Shown here: positions 30,295 to 38,120 of the stretch, piece by piece
Numbering within the stretch: position 1 is the first letter of the stretch
Layout of the letters: every line of letters begins with the position of its first letter
Assembly: GCA_035652335.1 (NCBI GenBank)
Contig: DASRDZ010000037.1
Coordinates: 12,906-76,905, forward strand
Direction: 5' to 3'
Source: DASRDZ01 sp035652335
Lineage (GTDB): Bacteria; Chloroflexota; Dormibacteria; Aeolococcales; Aeolococcaceae
Length of the DNA: 64,000 nucleotides
Translations under genes and position numbers: made by a program
The notes under the pieces: model-generated
The model's database searches: none
Told to the model about the DNA's origin: nothing
Seen by the model: the letters and a program-made list of their open reading frames with translations, nothing else

Positions 30295-30435
30295 CTGTGG
30301 CGATGCTATGAGAACTTCTCGGAGATCCGCAGCCGCCTTGTCCGCCTGGCCTCCGCCCTCACGACCCGCGAAGGGGGCGCGATCCGGGAGCGCGGGTCCG
30401 GCCGCGCCGGCGGCGCACCGCCATCGGAGCGGTGA
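30286..30435 (+). pseudogene. Detached recombinase C-terminal tail, copy A
   Basis: Starting in frame at the att core TTG, 49 codons read LAEL, then a residue, then RCYENFSEIRSRL, then RLASAL and a run-on to TGA. The same frame is used by the recombinase at its end (56430). Copy B at 32456 is about 93% identical over the first 50 bp. Its 3' part overlaps the antisense end of the surface-protein gene. Confidence 0.6.
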
Positions 30436-32332
30436 AGCCGAGGATCAGGAGGCCCGAGGCGATCGGGATCGCGCCGCTGGCCGGGCTCGAGACCGGACCG
30501 CCGCCGGCGGCGGGCGCCTGGATGGTCCCCGCAGGCGCCCCGGTGGGGGTGGGCGTCGGCGTGGGGGTGGAGGCCACGAGCTGGAGCTCGAACGAGCCGG
30601 AGTCGCAGGCCGGCCCCTGGGGACGCACGGTGCCGAGCTGGTCGTACCTGACCGGGCACGAGGCCGTGGGGACGTGGTCACGCGCTGGGCTTGTCGAGGC
30701 GATCGAGTAGTGCTGCTGCCACGCAGGCAGGCCTGACGAGACCAGAGTCAGCTGCGGGTCGACTCCCTGGAGGTCGCCCGTTCCGCCGAGGAGGCACGAG
30801 GAGTCGGTGACGACGTTGTAGCCGGAGGACAGCGGGTGGGCGGCGCCGCCGCAATCAGTGTCGTGGCCGTGGGGCAGGCCGACGATGTCGTCGGCCAGCG
30901 TGAGCGCGTCGGTCGACTGCTCAGCTCCCAGCTGCATGCCCCTTCCTGTCCCGTTGGGGTTGTTGCCGGCGACGGTGCTCTCCTGCAGCAGCCCCGTCCG
31001 GCTGAACCCGATGGCCACGCCGTCTCCGATTCCCTGGCTGCTGGCGGTGTTGCCGCTGACCGTGGTGTTCTGGACAGTGCCGCCCCCGGTGGCGTTGCCG
31101 CTGGTGAAGTAGACGCCGCCGCCGGACGCGCCCGCGGTGTTGCCGCTCACGAACGCCTGGTCGAGCGTGGCGCCTCGGCCGATGTCGATGCCGCCGCCGT
31201 CGCCGCCGCCGTTGCTGTTGCTGGCGTCGTTGCTGACCAGGGCGGCCTTGGAGATGGCGATTGTGCCGCCCGAGCTTCCGATCTGCGCGAAGATCCCGCC
31301 GCCCTCGTCGGCGGTGTTGCCCGACACGGTGAGGTTGGACGCCACGGCCGCGACGGGGTTGCTGCCGACCCCGGTGACATCGAAGGACAGACCGCCGCCC
31401 TCACCGGAGCCGCATTCGCCGTCGCCGGTGCTGTTGTTCTCGAGCGTCGCGTTGGTGAGGCTGAACGGACCGGCGAGGGTGCCGACGACGCCGACGCCTC
31501 CGCCGCCCTTGGCGCAGAAGCTCTGCGCCGTGTTCGCGATGGCGCTGACGTTCGTCAGCGAGATGCTCTCGACGCTCTCCCCGTCGAGGTTGACGTAGAG
31601 GCCGCCACCGTCGCCGCTCGCGTTCTGGTTGTTCGCCACCGCGGTGTTGCCGTCGGTGTTGCCACTCCCGAGGTAGAGGCCGTTGACGGTGAGACCGCCG
31701 CCCTCGTCCGCCACGCCGCCGCCGTTCGTGCCACTGCTGTTGGTGACGAAGACGTCGGTCAGCGTCAGGGTGCCGGGGTCCATGTCGTCCTCGAGGATCC
31801 CGCCACCGTCGGTGCTCGTCGACTGCGACACGTTGGGGGCGGCGGGAGCGTCCCCGCCGGTGATGTGGACCCCCTGGATGGTGGAGTTGCCGCTGAAGTT
31901 GTCGACTTCGAACGCGCGGTCGTGGACCGCGCTCGCGTCGATCGTCGTCGACGTCGATCCCTGCCGGCCCGAGCCCTGCCCGGTGATGGTGATGGGCTGG
32001 GTGATGTGGATGTCGCCGGTGGTGCCGTCGTCGGGGCCGTTGGCGGGAGAGACGAGCGTGAGCGCAGGGCTGATGCCGGCGGAGATGGTGATCGTCCCGC
32101 CGCCGTCGGCGTCCTCCTGCTGCACCGCCGCCCGCAGGGAGCAGTGGATGGCGTTTGCGCCCGCTCCGGAGCAGACGCCCGGGGTGTTGTTGGCGTTCGT
32201 GAAGTCGGCCGCCGTGTCGACCACGAAGTTGTCGCCGCCTATGGCGTGAACGTTCGAGGGCCGGACGGCGACGAGGCCGGCGGCGACGAGGAGCGGCACG
32301 GCGCCGAGGAATGCGGTGCGGCGGAGCTTCAT
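30359..32332 (-). CDS. Beta-helix surface protein with CSLREA-like N-terminus and C-terminal anchor
   Basis: 657 residues. A signal peptide (FLGAVPLLVAAGLVAVRPS) is followed by a CSLREA-type motif (HCSLRAAVQQ, near 65). A long right-handed beta-helix region rich in NGGG/DGGG turns and N-rich repeats (SGNTA, NNST) follows. A TPTPTPT stalk, a transmembrane helix and an RRRRGR tail end it. It probably sits on the cell surface as an adhesin-like or envelope protein. It is the only gene between the two att copies. The start ATG has AAGGGG upstream. Confidence 0.8.
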   Translation of the reverse strand: MKLRRTAFLGAVPLLVAAGLVAVRPSNVHAIGGDNFVVDTAADFTNANNTPGVCSGAGANAIHCSLRAAVQQEDADGGGTITISAGISPALTLVSPANGPDDGTTGDIHITQPITITGQGSGRQGSTSTTIDASAVHDRAFEVDNFSGNSTIQGVHITGGDAPAAPNVSQSTSTDGGGILEDDMDPGTLTLTDVFVTNSSGTNGGGVADEGGGLTVNGLYLGSGNTDGNTAVANNQNASGDGGGLYVNLDGESVESISLTNVSAIANTAQSFCAKGGGGVGVVGTLAGPFSLTNATLENNSTGDGECGSGEGGGLSFDVTGVGSNPVAAVASNLTVSGNTADEGGGIFAQIGSSGGTIAISKAALVSNDASNSNGGGDGGGIDIGRGATLDQAFVSGNTAGASGGGVYFTSGNATGGGTVQNTTVSGNTASSQGIGDGVAIGFSRTGLLQESTVAGNNPNGTGRGMQLGAEQSTDALTLADDIVGLPHGHDTDCGGAAHPLSSGYNVVTDSSCLLGGTGDLQGVDPQLTLVSSGLPAWQQHYSIASTSPARDHVPTASCPVRYDQLGTVRPQGPACDSGSFELQLVASTPTPTPTPTGAPAGTIQAPAAGGGPVSSPASGAIPIASGLLILGFTAPMAVRRRRGRTRAPGSRPLRGS

Positions 32333-32455
32333 CACAGCGACCCCTTCGACACGCGGGCGACCCCTGCCCGAACTCGTAGGCGGGCTGGAGTGTAGCCGGT
32401 GGAACGCGGCGCCGGTGCCCGCCCAGGTCGGAATCCCGCTCTGAGCACACATCGA

Positions 32456-32575
32456 TTGGCTGAGCTAAGGCGATGCTATGAGAACTTCTCGGAGATCCGC
32501 AGCCGCCTCGCGCGCCTGACCGCTGCTCTCGCTGCCCCGAGGCGCCGTCCTGGGCTGCCAGCAGTGGAGGTCTAG
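32456..32575 (+). pseudogene. Detached recombinase C-terminal tail, copy B
   Basis: Thirty-nine codons from the att core TTG to TAG, containing RCYENFSEIRSRL and ARLTAAL. If the 24-kb element circularises through TTGGCTG, these codons join in frame to residue 514 of the recombinase and give it a normal stop. There is no start codon or promoter of its own. Confidence 0.65.
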
Positions 32576-32600
32576 CGTCCACCGCCTGCAGCCGTCTAGG

Positions 32601-32630
32601 TTGCGCTACCACGACAACGTCGTGTATACT
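32601..32630 (+). promoter_or_regulatory. Promoter of the first ICE gene with a palindromic operator
   Basis: TTGCGC (32601-32606), 18-bp spacer, TATACT (32625-32630). Inside the spacer lies ACGAC-AAC-GTCGT (32611-32623), a perfect inverted repeat that would let a repressor block the promoter. Confidence 0.55.
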
Positions 32631-32641
32631 CACAAAAGTAG

Positions 32642-32671
32642 TGACCCCGCGGTGTTGACGCACCCGGGGTC
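32642..32671 (+). promoter_or_regulatory. Stable hairpin in the 5' leader of the first ICE gene
   Basis: GACCCCG pairs with CGGGGTC, continuing with GGTG and CACC across a one-base bulge, and a TTGACG loop. It starts about 12 bases after the -10 box, so it forms the 5' end of the transcript. There is no U tract, so a transcript-stabilising or regulatory role is as likely as termination. Confidence 0.5.
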
Positions 32672-32699
32672 GTGGCCAATCACGGATGAGGTGATTGAC

Positions 32700-33749
32700 A
32701 TGGTGGACTCTACCTACCCGCTGGTAACCGGCACCGAAGGCCGGACCTTCGCCGAGCGGTGGAATGCCGAGCGGCGCATGCGGACAGCGGTGCGGAAGGC
32801 ATTGACCGTCGGCATCGACGCGTCGTGCGTCGAGGCGGTGATGCAGCAGTTCGATCAGGACGCCTCGCCGCACGCCGATGCACACCGCCTCGCCGCCTTG
32901 CACATCGCCTGCCAGGGCGCCCTCACCCTCGGATGGGTGTGGGAGAGCAAGCGGCCTATGTGGAACGGCGAAGCCAGCATCTTCCGCATGCTCGGCGGCC
33001 TGGCGATGCGGGCCGGACTGTCGGAGGACGAGGTCATGGCCGCGCTGACGTCCGGCATCGACCGAGCCATCGCGACGGCGCGCACCAACATGGAGAACGA
33101 CTCCGTCCCCTTCCGCACGTGGGTGGGCGTGCTCGACCACCTCAAGTTCGAAGCCGAGGCCTTCGCGACCGAGGCCAAGAAAGAGTTGCGTCAGGGCATG
33201 GCGGGTCCGCCTCCGTCGGGCGGAGACAAGGCGACCGTCCTGCGGCATCTGATCGACGGTCGCCTCGCCCACGAGGCGGTCGGCGCAGCTGCCGCCGCAG
33301 CCGGGCTGGATGCCTCTCGTGAGCACGGTGTCGCCCTGCTCGTCCATCCAGGGGGCTTCGGAGCCCCGCTGGAGGACGCTGCGCGCGACATCGAAGCGAC
33401 CATCCCCGGCGCCGTCGACCTTGGCTGGGGCGAGGGGCTGACCGCCTTTCGCCGCGTCGTGTTCCCCGTGCCGACGCACGGGCGCTGGATCGAGGCGCGC
33501 ACCAACCTTCACGACATCGCGAGCAAGCACGGCATCCTGGCCATCGCCCCCATCCAAGCGCCGATCCTCGGACGGCTCGCCGACACGTACCAGGCCACGG
33601 AGCTGGACCTGGCACGGATCGTGAAGGGATGTGGCTACAAGAGCGGCATCATCGACCCGGCCTGCGTCGGCCCGACGTGCGCAGCTGAGGGCGTCTCGCC
33701 AGCGCCCCGCGAGGAATGGCCCGTGCTGTCCCTCGCCGCCTCCGCCTGA
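32700..33749 (+). CDS. Unknown ICE protein, 349 residues
   Basis: Not recognised. Acidic, mostly helical in the first 200 residues (HRLAALHIACQGALTLGWVWE, SEDEVMAALTSGIDRAI), with a mixed alpha/beta C-terminal half and three late Cys (GCGYKSG, ACVGPTC). No membrane segment or enzyme motif is seen. The ATG has GAGGTG 6 bases upstream. It is the first gene inside the element, alone behind its own regulated promoter, a place often taken by a regulator or an anti-restriction/exclusion gene. Confidence 0.6.
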   Translation: MVDSTYPLVTGTEGRTFAERWNAERRMRTAVRKALTVGIDASCVEAVMQQFDQDASPHADAHRLAALHIACQGALTLGWVWESKRPMWNGEASIFRMLGGLAMRAGLSEDEVMAALTSGIDRAIATARTNMENDSVPFRTWVGVLDHLKFEAEAFATEAKKELRQGMAGPPPSGGDKATVLRHLIDGRLAHEAVGAAAAAAGLDASREHGVALLVHPGGFGAPLEDAARDIEATIPGAVDLGWGEGLTAFRRVVFPVPTHGRWIEARTNLHDIASKHGILAIAPIQAPILGRLADTYQATELDLARIVKGCGYKSGIIDPACVGPTCAAEGVSPAPREEWPVLSLAASA

Positions 33750-34580
33750 TCCTCACGGCTGTCCCCCGTCGCCGCCCTGTATTGCGCGTCTGCATCGGCG
33801 GCGGGGGACGGTCTCCCGGTCGTCCCCTCGTCGGTGCTCTGCTCGGGCGCGGCGGGGGGCGACTTCTCCTCCAACCCCGCCACGGCCCCAAGCCGCGGGG
33901 CGTGGTTCCCAACCGGAGACGGCACGCCGCTGCCGCGAGAGACCGCCGGAGGCGGCGCCGTACAGGTCGGCCGAGTGCTGTCAACCTTGGACGCCGCTCC
34001 TCTCCCGGGACGACGGCCCAACCCGGCGCGCGGTGTCGGTCCCCGGACCGTCCGTTCCGGCAGACGGTGAGGTCGGCCCAAGATGCCCCCTTCCCCTTGT
34101 CGAGCAAAGACGCAAGGCGTCCGGGCGTCGATGGCGCCCCGTAGCCTTCACGCGGCGATTGGCGCCCTCCACTCGCCGGCGACATCGCGGCGAAGCCGCA
34201 CCGCAAGGGGTGGGGGGCGGGCGCTGCGAAGCAGCAGGTGCTCACCGCCAGCGGTGAGCAGAGTCCGGATCAGCTCTGCCAGCCGAACAACCAGGAGGCG
34301 GTCGGGGCCGAAGGGCGATCACGTCCGCGTGGCGATGCGAGGGGGCTGGGCGAAGCGTGCTGCAGGGTAAGGCGAGGCTGCAAAAAAGGCGAGCTGTGGT
34401 CGAGTGCGAGCCGCGTCGCGCGTGGCGCCGCCGGCCTCCCGGATTGGTGCGCCCCAGTGGCATCACGGCTGCGGGCCTGGGACCTGACGCTGGCGTCACC
34501 GTCGACTTGGGGCGGTCGATCAGGGTCGATCCCGCCGGCGACCGCCTTCGCGGCCGCGCGCGCCCGCGCGCGGTAGAATT

Positions 34581-34609
34581 GGGGGGAGGGGGGAAAGGGG
34601 GGTGGGGGG
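34581..34609 (+). repeat. Four runs of six G: G-quadruplex-forming tract
   Basis: Four G6 runs (34581-86, 34588-93, 34597-602, 34604-609) separated by A, AAA and T. A TAGAAT box at 34575-34580 stands directly before it, so an RNA started there would begin inside the G tract. Confidence 0.8.
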
Positions 34610-34648
34610 CCCAAACTGCAAAGCTGTAAGCCCCCGACCGGGAGATCA

Positions 34649-34676
34649 GGTCCCCAACCCTCCCGACATACTGGAC
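34649..34676 (+). repeat. 28-bp near-direct repeat, copy 1
   Basis: GGTCCCCAACCC, one base, CCCGACAT, one base, CTGGAC. The second copy lies at 34922-34949 with only the two single bases changed. The copies bracket the AT-richer patch. Confidence 0.7.
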
Positions 34677-34834
34677 GGCTGAAGCATACAGCCTCAATGA
34701 GTCTGCTGTCTAGAGTCGATTGAATTCTTCCTCTATTCCGGTACGCCTAATGACTAGGTATGCCGTTAACTGTTAAGCCTTAAACCGCGCGCGCGCGTCT
34801 GTTAAATGAGTTGCAGTCAACATCGGCGAAAACG

Positions 34835-34863
34835 TTGCGCTGCAAGAGGCGAAGCGCTAGACT
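34835..34863 (+). promoter_or_regulatory. Promoter of the 74-codon small ORF
   Basis: TTGCGC (34835-34840), 17-bp spacer, TAGACT (34858-34863), then 5 bases to GTG 34869: a leaderless arrangement with both boxes. Confidence 0.55.
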
Positions 34864-34868
34864 CTGCA

Positions 34869-35093
34869 GTGGCCACAGGAAATGGCCGTGCGCCGGGTCA
34901 CGCCGAAGCGCTGCTGCTCCCGGTCCCCAACCCACCCGACATGCTGGACAACATGCGCGCGACGTTGGGGGCATGTAGCGCGTCACAACAAGGAGACGTC
35001 ATGTCCCTACAGGCGTGGCTCGAACTCGTTGCGGCGATTGTCGTGCGGGTAATCCGCGAGTCGAGCAAGCCGCGAACGCGCCCGCGTCGATAG
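34869..35093 (+). CDS. Small ICE protein of 74 residues (or 30 from the internal start)
   Basis: From the leaderless GTG the product has a proline-containing start (LLLPVPNPPDMLDN) and a C-terminal amphipathic/hydrophobic helix AWLELVAAIVVRVIRE with a basic tail. An internal ATG at 35001 has AAGGAG at perfect spacing and gives a 30-residue hydrophobic-basic peptide, like type I toxins or small membrane peptides. Both forms are possible. A hairpin follows 10 bases after the stop. Confidence 0.5.
   Translation: MATGNGRAPGHAEALLLPVPNPPDMLDNMRATLGACSASQQGDVMSLQAWLELVAAIVVRVIRESSKPRTRPRR
34922..34949 (+). repeat. 28-bp near-direct repeat, copy 2
   Basis: Differs from copy 1 (34649-34676) at two positions and lies within the small ORF, where it encodes VPNPPDMLD. 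Copy 1 encodes VPNPPDILD in an orphan frame, so a gene-end duplication is an alternative to an origin repeat. Confidence 0.7.
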
Positions 35094-35103
35094 GCGCTCA
35101 TTG

Positions 35104-35130
35104 GTCGGGGAGGCTGGCGGCCTCCCCGAC
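35104..35130 (+). terminator. Bidirectional terminator-like hairpin
   Basis: Perfect 11-bp stem GTCGGGGAGGC/GCCTCCCCGAC with a 5-base loop, between the small plus-strand ORF and the convergent minus-strand gene. No U tract, as is common in high-GC genomes. Confidence 0.6.
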
Positions 35131-35156
35131 ATCCCGTTGAGGGCGGCGTCGCCTAT

Positions 35157-35848
35157 GCCTCGGTGACACTCCGCAATTCCTCCTGCTCCTTCTCGATCAG
35201 GGCCTCCAACTCGAACTGCGCGTCGCCGAAGTGTGGTGGCGACGATGACAGGGATTGCGCGTGGTGATAGGCGACCCCGCGAGCGTGCGGAACCTCCTTC
35301 TCTCCGAAGGCCGCGACATGGGCGCGGAGTTGCGCCTGAAGGTTGATGGCGTTGATCGCAGGGAATCCAGACGCAATGCGTACCGTCTCTTGCTCGCAGA
35401 GGTGGACCACCGCCAGCATGGTTTGCAGCGCCTGCAGACGGCTCGACGCACGATCTTGGCGGCGAGCGCGGCGGACGGCATCAAGCATCGCCGCCGTGGC
35501 AGCGTTCGCCTCTCGGAGAGTGTCGACGACCGCTTGGAGTTGTTCAACCGTCGTCCGCTGCTCGCGGTCGAGGTCGGTGAGCTGGCGGGCGATGCTCTCC
35601 AATGGCGGTACCGTTGCACGGGCGGCCAGGACCGCCTCGCGGCCAAACCACAGGCTGCCGGCGGCGAATGCGGCGGTGACTGAAGCGATAGCGGTGGAGT
35701 CCACGCCGATCAGGTCCGCGCCACTGGCCCCGGAGTGTCGGAGCGCAAAGTCAGCCGCAACGAGGAGCCCGACTGCGGCGAGCACCCCGGCGACCAAGAC
35801 TGCTGCGGCGCGTTTGGTGGGTTTCAGGAAGTGGGAGTCCTCAGGCAT
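35157..35848 (-). CDS. Unknown membrane-anchored coiled-coil protein
   Basis: 231 residues. Two hydrophobic helices near the N-terminus (AAAVLVAGVLAAVGLLVAADFAL and AIASVTAAFAAGSLWFG) are followed by a long helix with heptad-like spacing (LESIARQLTDLDREQRTTVE, LQAVVDTLREANAATAAML). No family recognised. Its ATG is preceded by TACACT with an 8-base gap (leaderless). It is divergent from the first ECF sigma gene. Confidence 0.6.
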
Positions 35849-35892
35849 GGGTGCGGAGTGTAGGAAGGCGGTCCGTGGGTCGTTGATGAGGT

Positions 35893-37494
35893 GTGGGGAG
35901 CACGAGAGACGGGGCGAATGACGAGGCGTTGGGACGGGCCTTCCAGGCCGGCGATCCCTCTGCGACCGAAGGTCTGTTTGTCCGCCTGGGCCAGCCGATC
36001 CACGACTTCGTCGCGCGCTTGGTCCGCGACCCCACGCTCGCCGAGGATGTGGCGCAGAGCACCTTCCTACGGGCGATCGAGCGCCGCTCGACCCTGCGTC
36101 AGCCGGAACGGGTCAAGGCCTGGCTGTTCAGCATTGCCTACAACCTGGCGCGGGACGAGCTCAAGCGCCGCTCAGGCGAGCAGGTTGAGGTCCCTGCCGA
36201 GCTTGCGGCCGATGGAGCCGACCCCGAAGACGAGGCAGTGCGGCACGACGACGAGCGGCTGGTTTGGACGGCGATGGCGAGCCTGGAACCGCGCCAGCAG
36301 GCCGCGCTCGACCTCACCGTCCGGCACGGCCTGTCGACGGGGGAGCTCGGCGGAGTGCTCGGCCTCTCGACGGCCCAAGCGTCGCTCGTCCTGTTCCGTG
36401 CCCGGTCCGCGCTCGGAACGGCGATCCGGTCGCTGCTCGTGGCCCAGAGCCGCACGCACTGCGACCAGCTCGCCGCCATGGTCCCGCCGGCCGTCGCCCA
36501 GCTGACTCCGTGGCAGCGACGGAGCGTCGAGCACCACATGCGGCATTGCGCGGCCTGCCGTGAGCGTGCGGCCGTCCTGACGGCACCAACCGAGCTCCTG
36601 GGCGGGATCGCGCTCATGCCGCTCCCGGCCGCTCTCGGCCACGGCTGGCTGCAGCGGCTCCACCAGCAGGCGGCGTCCGCATCGGGAACAGTTGCGCGGG
36701 TCGCGGCGAGGACTGCCCTTCCGCGGCTGGCTCTCATCGGAGGCGGCGCCGCACTCCTTCTGTTCGGCGGCTCCATCGGCGGGGTGGTCATCATTGCGCA
36801 CGGTTCGCACGGCGCTCCACACCAGGGCCACCCTGCACACAACGCCGCGGTGCCGCCCCGCCCCTCCAACGCCGCGACGGCCATACCGACCGAGTCGGCC
36901 GCGGCCCACTGGGCAGACATCCAGAGAACGATCCAGGGCACCGCAGGCTATGAGGTCGACTACGACGTCGGGCGCCAGGCGTCGGTCACCGCGCCGGGAG
37001 CGCCGGTCGCCTTCGCTCTTGCCGTCCAGCCGAACGGCGATTACCAGGGCACGTACACGGCGAGCAGTCCGGAGATCGGGAAGTTCGACCTGCGGCGCGT
37101 CGGCGGTGTTCTGGCGGTGCGCGATATCAACCCGCTGGGAAGCTCCGGCGTGGCCGGAGCCCCGATGGACGCCCTGACGTTCTTCGGACTGACCGGCGCA
37201 GACGTGAGTGGGATCGGTGACGCGTGGATCCCCCTGGCCGGGGCGCGCCACCAGGCGGCGGTCGCCACCATCGCGAGCGCGGTGGCGCCGTACATCCCGG
37301 CGAGTCAGCTGGCCACGGTCGGACTGGCGCCGCCAGCCGGAGAACAGCTCACCTTTGCGCCAGGTGAGGACCCATCGACCGTGTGGCTCTCTGCCGATGG
37401 GTGGACGCTCAGCTTCCAGTCGGGAGCGGGCGGATACCTTCGGCTCTTCTCGGGGAACGTCAGTCTGCTCGTGGACCACTACGGCGGAACCTGA
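35893..37494 (+). CDS. ECF sigma factor fused to zinc finger, membrane helix and extracytoplasmic domain (paralogue 1)
   Basis: 533 residues. Sigma-70 region 2 (ARLVRDPTLAEDVAQSTFLRAIE, about 35-60) and region 4 (LDLTVRHGLSTGELGGVLGLS, about 137-160) make an ECF sigma factor. An anti-sigma-type zinc motif follows (VEHHMRHCAACRERA, HxxxCxxC near 218), then a transmembrane helix (LALIGGGAALLLFGGSIGG, near 280) and a 200-residue outside domain with a LolA/LppX-like look. Sigma and anti-sigma functions are thus in one chain. The second copy is at 39454. The GTG start is tentative. Confidence 0.8.
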   Translation: MGSTRDGANDEALGRAFQAGDPSATEGLFVRLGQPIHDFVARLVRDPTLAEDVAQSTFLRAIERRSTLRQPERVKAWLFSIAYNLARDELKRRSGEQVEVPAELAADGADPEDEAVRHDDERLVWTAMASLEPRQQAALDLTVRHGLSTGELGGVLGLSTAQASLVLFRARSALGTAIRSLLVAQSRTHCDQLAAMVPPAVAQLTPWQRRSVEHHMRHCAACRERAAVLTAPTELLGGIALMPLPAALGHGWLQRLHQQAASASGTVARVAARTALPRLALIGGGAALLLFGGSIGGVVIIAHGSHGAPHQGHPAHNAAVPPRPSNAATAIPTESAAAHWADIQRTIQGTAGYEVDYDVGRQASVTAPGAPVAFALAVQPNGDYQGTYTASSPEIGKFDLRRVGGVLAVRDINPLGSSGVAGAPMDALTFFGLTGADVSGIGDAWIPLAGARHQAAVATIASAVAPYIPASQLATVGLAPPAGEQLTFAPGEDPSTVWLSADGWTLSFQSGAGGYLRLFSGNVSLLVDHYGGT

Positions 37495-37538
37495 CGGGCG
37501 GAGGTCGCGCCACGTCCCCCCGCCGTTCGGAGGCGTGC

Positions 37539-37544
37539 AATACT
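37539..37544 (+). promoter_or_regulatory. -10-like box of the microprotein cluster
   Basis: AATACT, 6 bases, then GTG 37551. It fits the leaderless pattern of the window with one mismatch from TATACT. Confidence 0.4.
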
Positions 37545-37550
37545 CGGCCC

Positions 37551-37685
37551 GTGCCATCTGGATCCGAGAGCCCCAAGCCTCCGTCGCCGAAGCCCGTGCA
37601 GACCCCGCCGGCACCAAAGTGGCGGCCCACGCCTGACAGCGACCAGCGTGGCACACGTCCGGGTTCGGAGCGCCGCGGTGGCTGA
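37551..37685 (+). CDS. Proline-rich microprotein 1 (44 residues)
   Basis: About a third Pro, with Ser, Lys and Arg. Key segment PPAPKWRPTPD (W at 24). The stop at 37683 overlaps the next GTG by 8 bases. No similarity to a known family is recognised. Reality is supported by the chain of overlapping starts and stops and by the motif shared with the three following ORFs. Confidence 0.5.
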   Translation: MPSGSESPKPPSPKPVQTPPAPKWRPTPDSDQRGTRPGSERRGG

Positions 37686-37803
37686 TCCTCCGAGCCCGCG
37701 CCCTCGGCCGGCTCAGCCGCCGAACCCTCCACCTCCTCAACCGCGGTGGATTCCGACACCCGACGAGGTCAGGAAAGACAAGGGGTCGGGCGAGAGGAAG
37801 TGA
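37678..37803 (+). CDS. Proline-rich microprotein 2 (41 residues)
   Basis: Key segment PPPPQPRWIPTPDEVRKD, in register with microprotein 1 (W, then R/I-P-T-P-D). The C-terminus is highly charged (KDKGSGERK). Starts inside the end of microprotein 1 and ends in GTGA, which is also the start of microprotein 3. Confidence 0.5.
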   Translation: MADPPSPRPRPAQPPNPPPPQPRWIPTPDEVRKDKGSGERK

Positions 37804-37961
37804 CGTCGCAGGACCCGGCCCCCAAGACCAAGTCGCCGTTGCGCAAGGATCCGCCGCCCCCAGCGCCGGATGAGCCGACGGGGGAGCCGCGCGCGCTTCC
37901 TCAACCCGTTAGTCGACCTCCGGATCCACTTTGGCGACCACGCCGGGACGGCGCGCATTGA
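37800..37961 (+). CDS. Proline-rich microprotein 3 (53 residues)
   Basis: Key segments KDPPPPAPDEP and PPDPLWRPRRD. Coupled to its neighbours by GTGA at the start and TTGA at the end. Same pattern of Pro-rich stretch, Trp, Arg, Pro, then Asp. Confidence 0.5.
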   Translation: MTSQDPAPKTKSPLRKDPPPPAPDEPTGEPRALPQPVSRPPDPLWRPRRDGAH

Positions 37962-38098
37962 CGGACGAAAAGCCCGCGCCTCCGCCTCCACGCCAGCCTT
38001 CGCGACCGGCGCAGCCGCCTCCCCCGCAGCCCGATTGGCGTCCACAGCCGGACCACCTAGACGAAGGCCGACGGCCAACACGAATCCGCCGCGGCTGA
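37958..38098 (+). CDS. Proline-rich microprotein 4 (46 residues)
   Basis: Starts with TTG inside the stop of microprotein 3. Key segment PPPPQPDWRPQPDHLDEG. Ends with a basic RRPTRIRRG tail. The next gene on the opposite strand ends 23 bases later. Confidence 0.48.
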   Translation: MTDEKPAPPPPRQPSRPAQPPPPQPDWRPQPDHLDEGRRPTRIRRG

Positions 38099-38120
38099 GT
38101 TCTGCGTCGTTCCGCCGCGG

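Larger units (their letters stand above)
30286..32455 (+). mobile_element. Passenger segment bounded by two att cores (CIME-like)
   Basis: Both ends carry the att core followed by a copy of the recombinase C-terminal tail (30286-30435 and 32456-32575). Between them lies a single surface-protein gene and no recombinase. This is the layout of a cis-mobilisable element left by tandem integration at one attachment site. Confidence 0.6.
33750..34857 (+). other. Gene-free 1.1-kb region with hairpins, a G-tract and an AT-richer patch; candidate origin
   Basis: No frame here has convincing codon use. Visible structures are: a 7-bp stem GGGGACG/CGTCCCC at 33804-33827, a 22-bp palindrome (TGCTCACCGC, CA, GCGGTGAGCA) at 34240-34261, the four-run G tract at 34581-34609, and a stretch at about 34681-34820 with roughly half A+T that contains TGTTAA repeats and an alternating CG run. 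This fits an origin of transfer or replication or a structured RNA, but nothing proves it. Confidence 0.4.

Noticed and set aside
33635..34245. Several Arg/Pro-rich frames on both strands after the first ICE gene
   Set aside because: Codon use and residue composition look like mirror frames; no start with ribosome site or leaderless box.
34600..34680. Possible tRNA or tRNA-like fold after the G tract
   Set aside because: No T-arm TTCGA and no pairing acceptor stem could be formed.
30268..35000. A long duplicated 3' half of tRNA-Gln as left att site
   Set aside because: I looked for GGATTCGAACC-type sequence near the left end and found none; only the short core and the adjacent GGGG-TTTGGCTG match, as expected for a serine recombinase.
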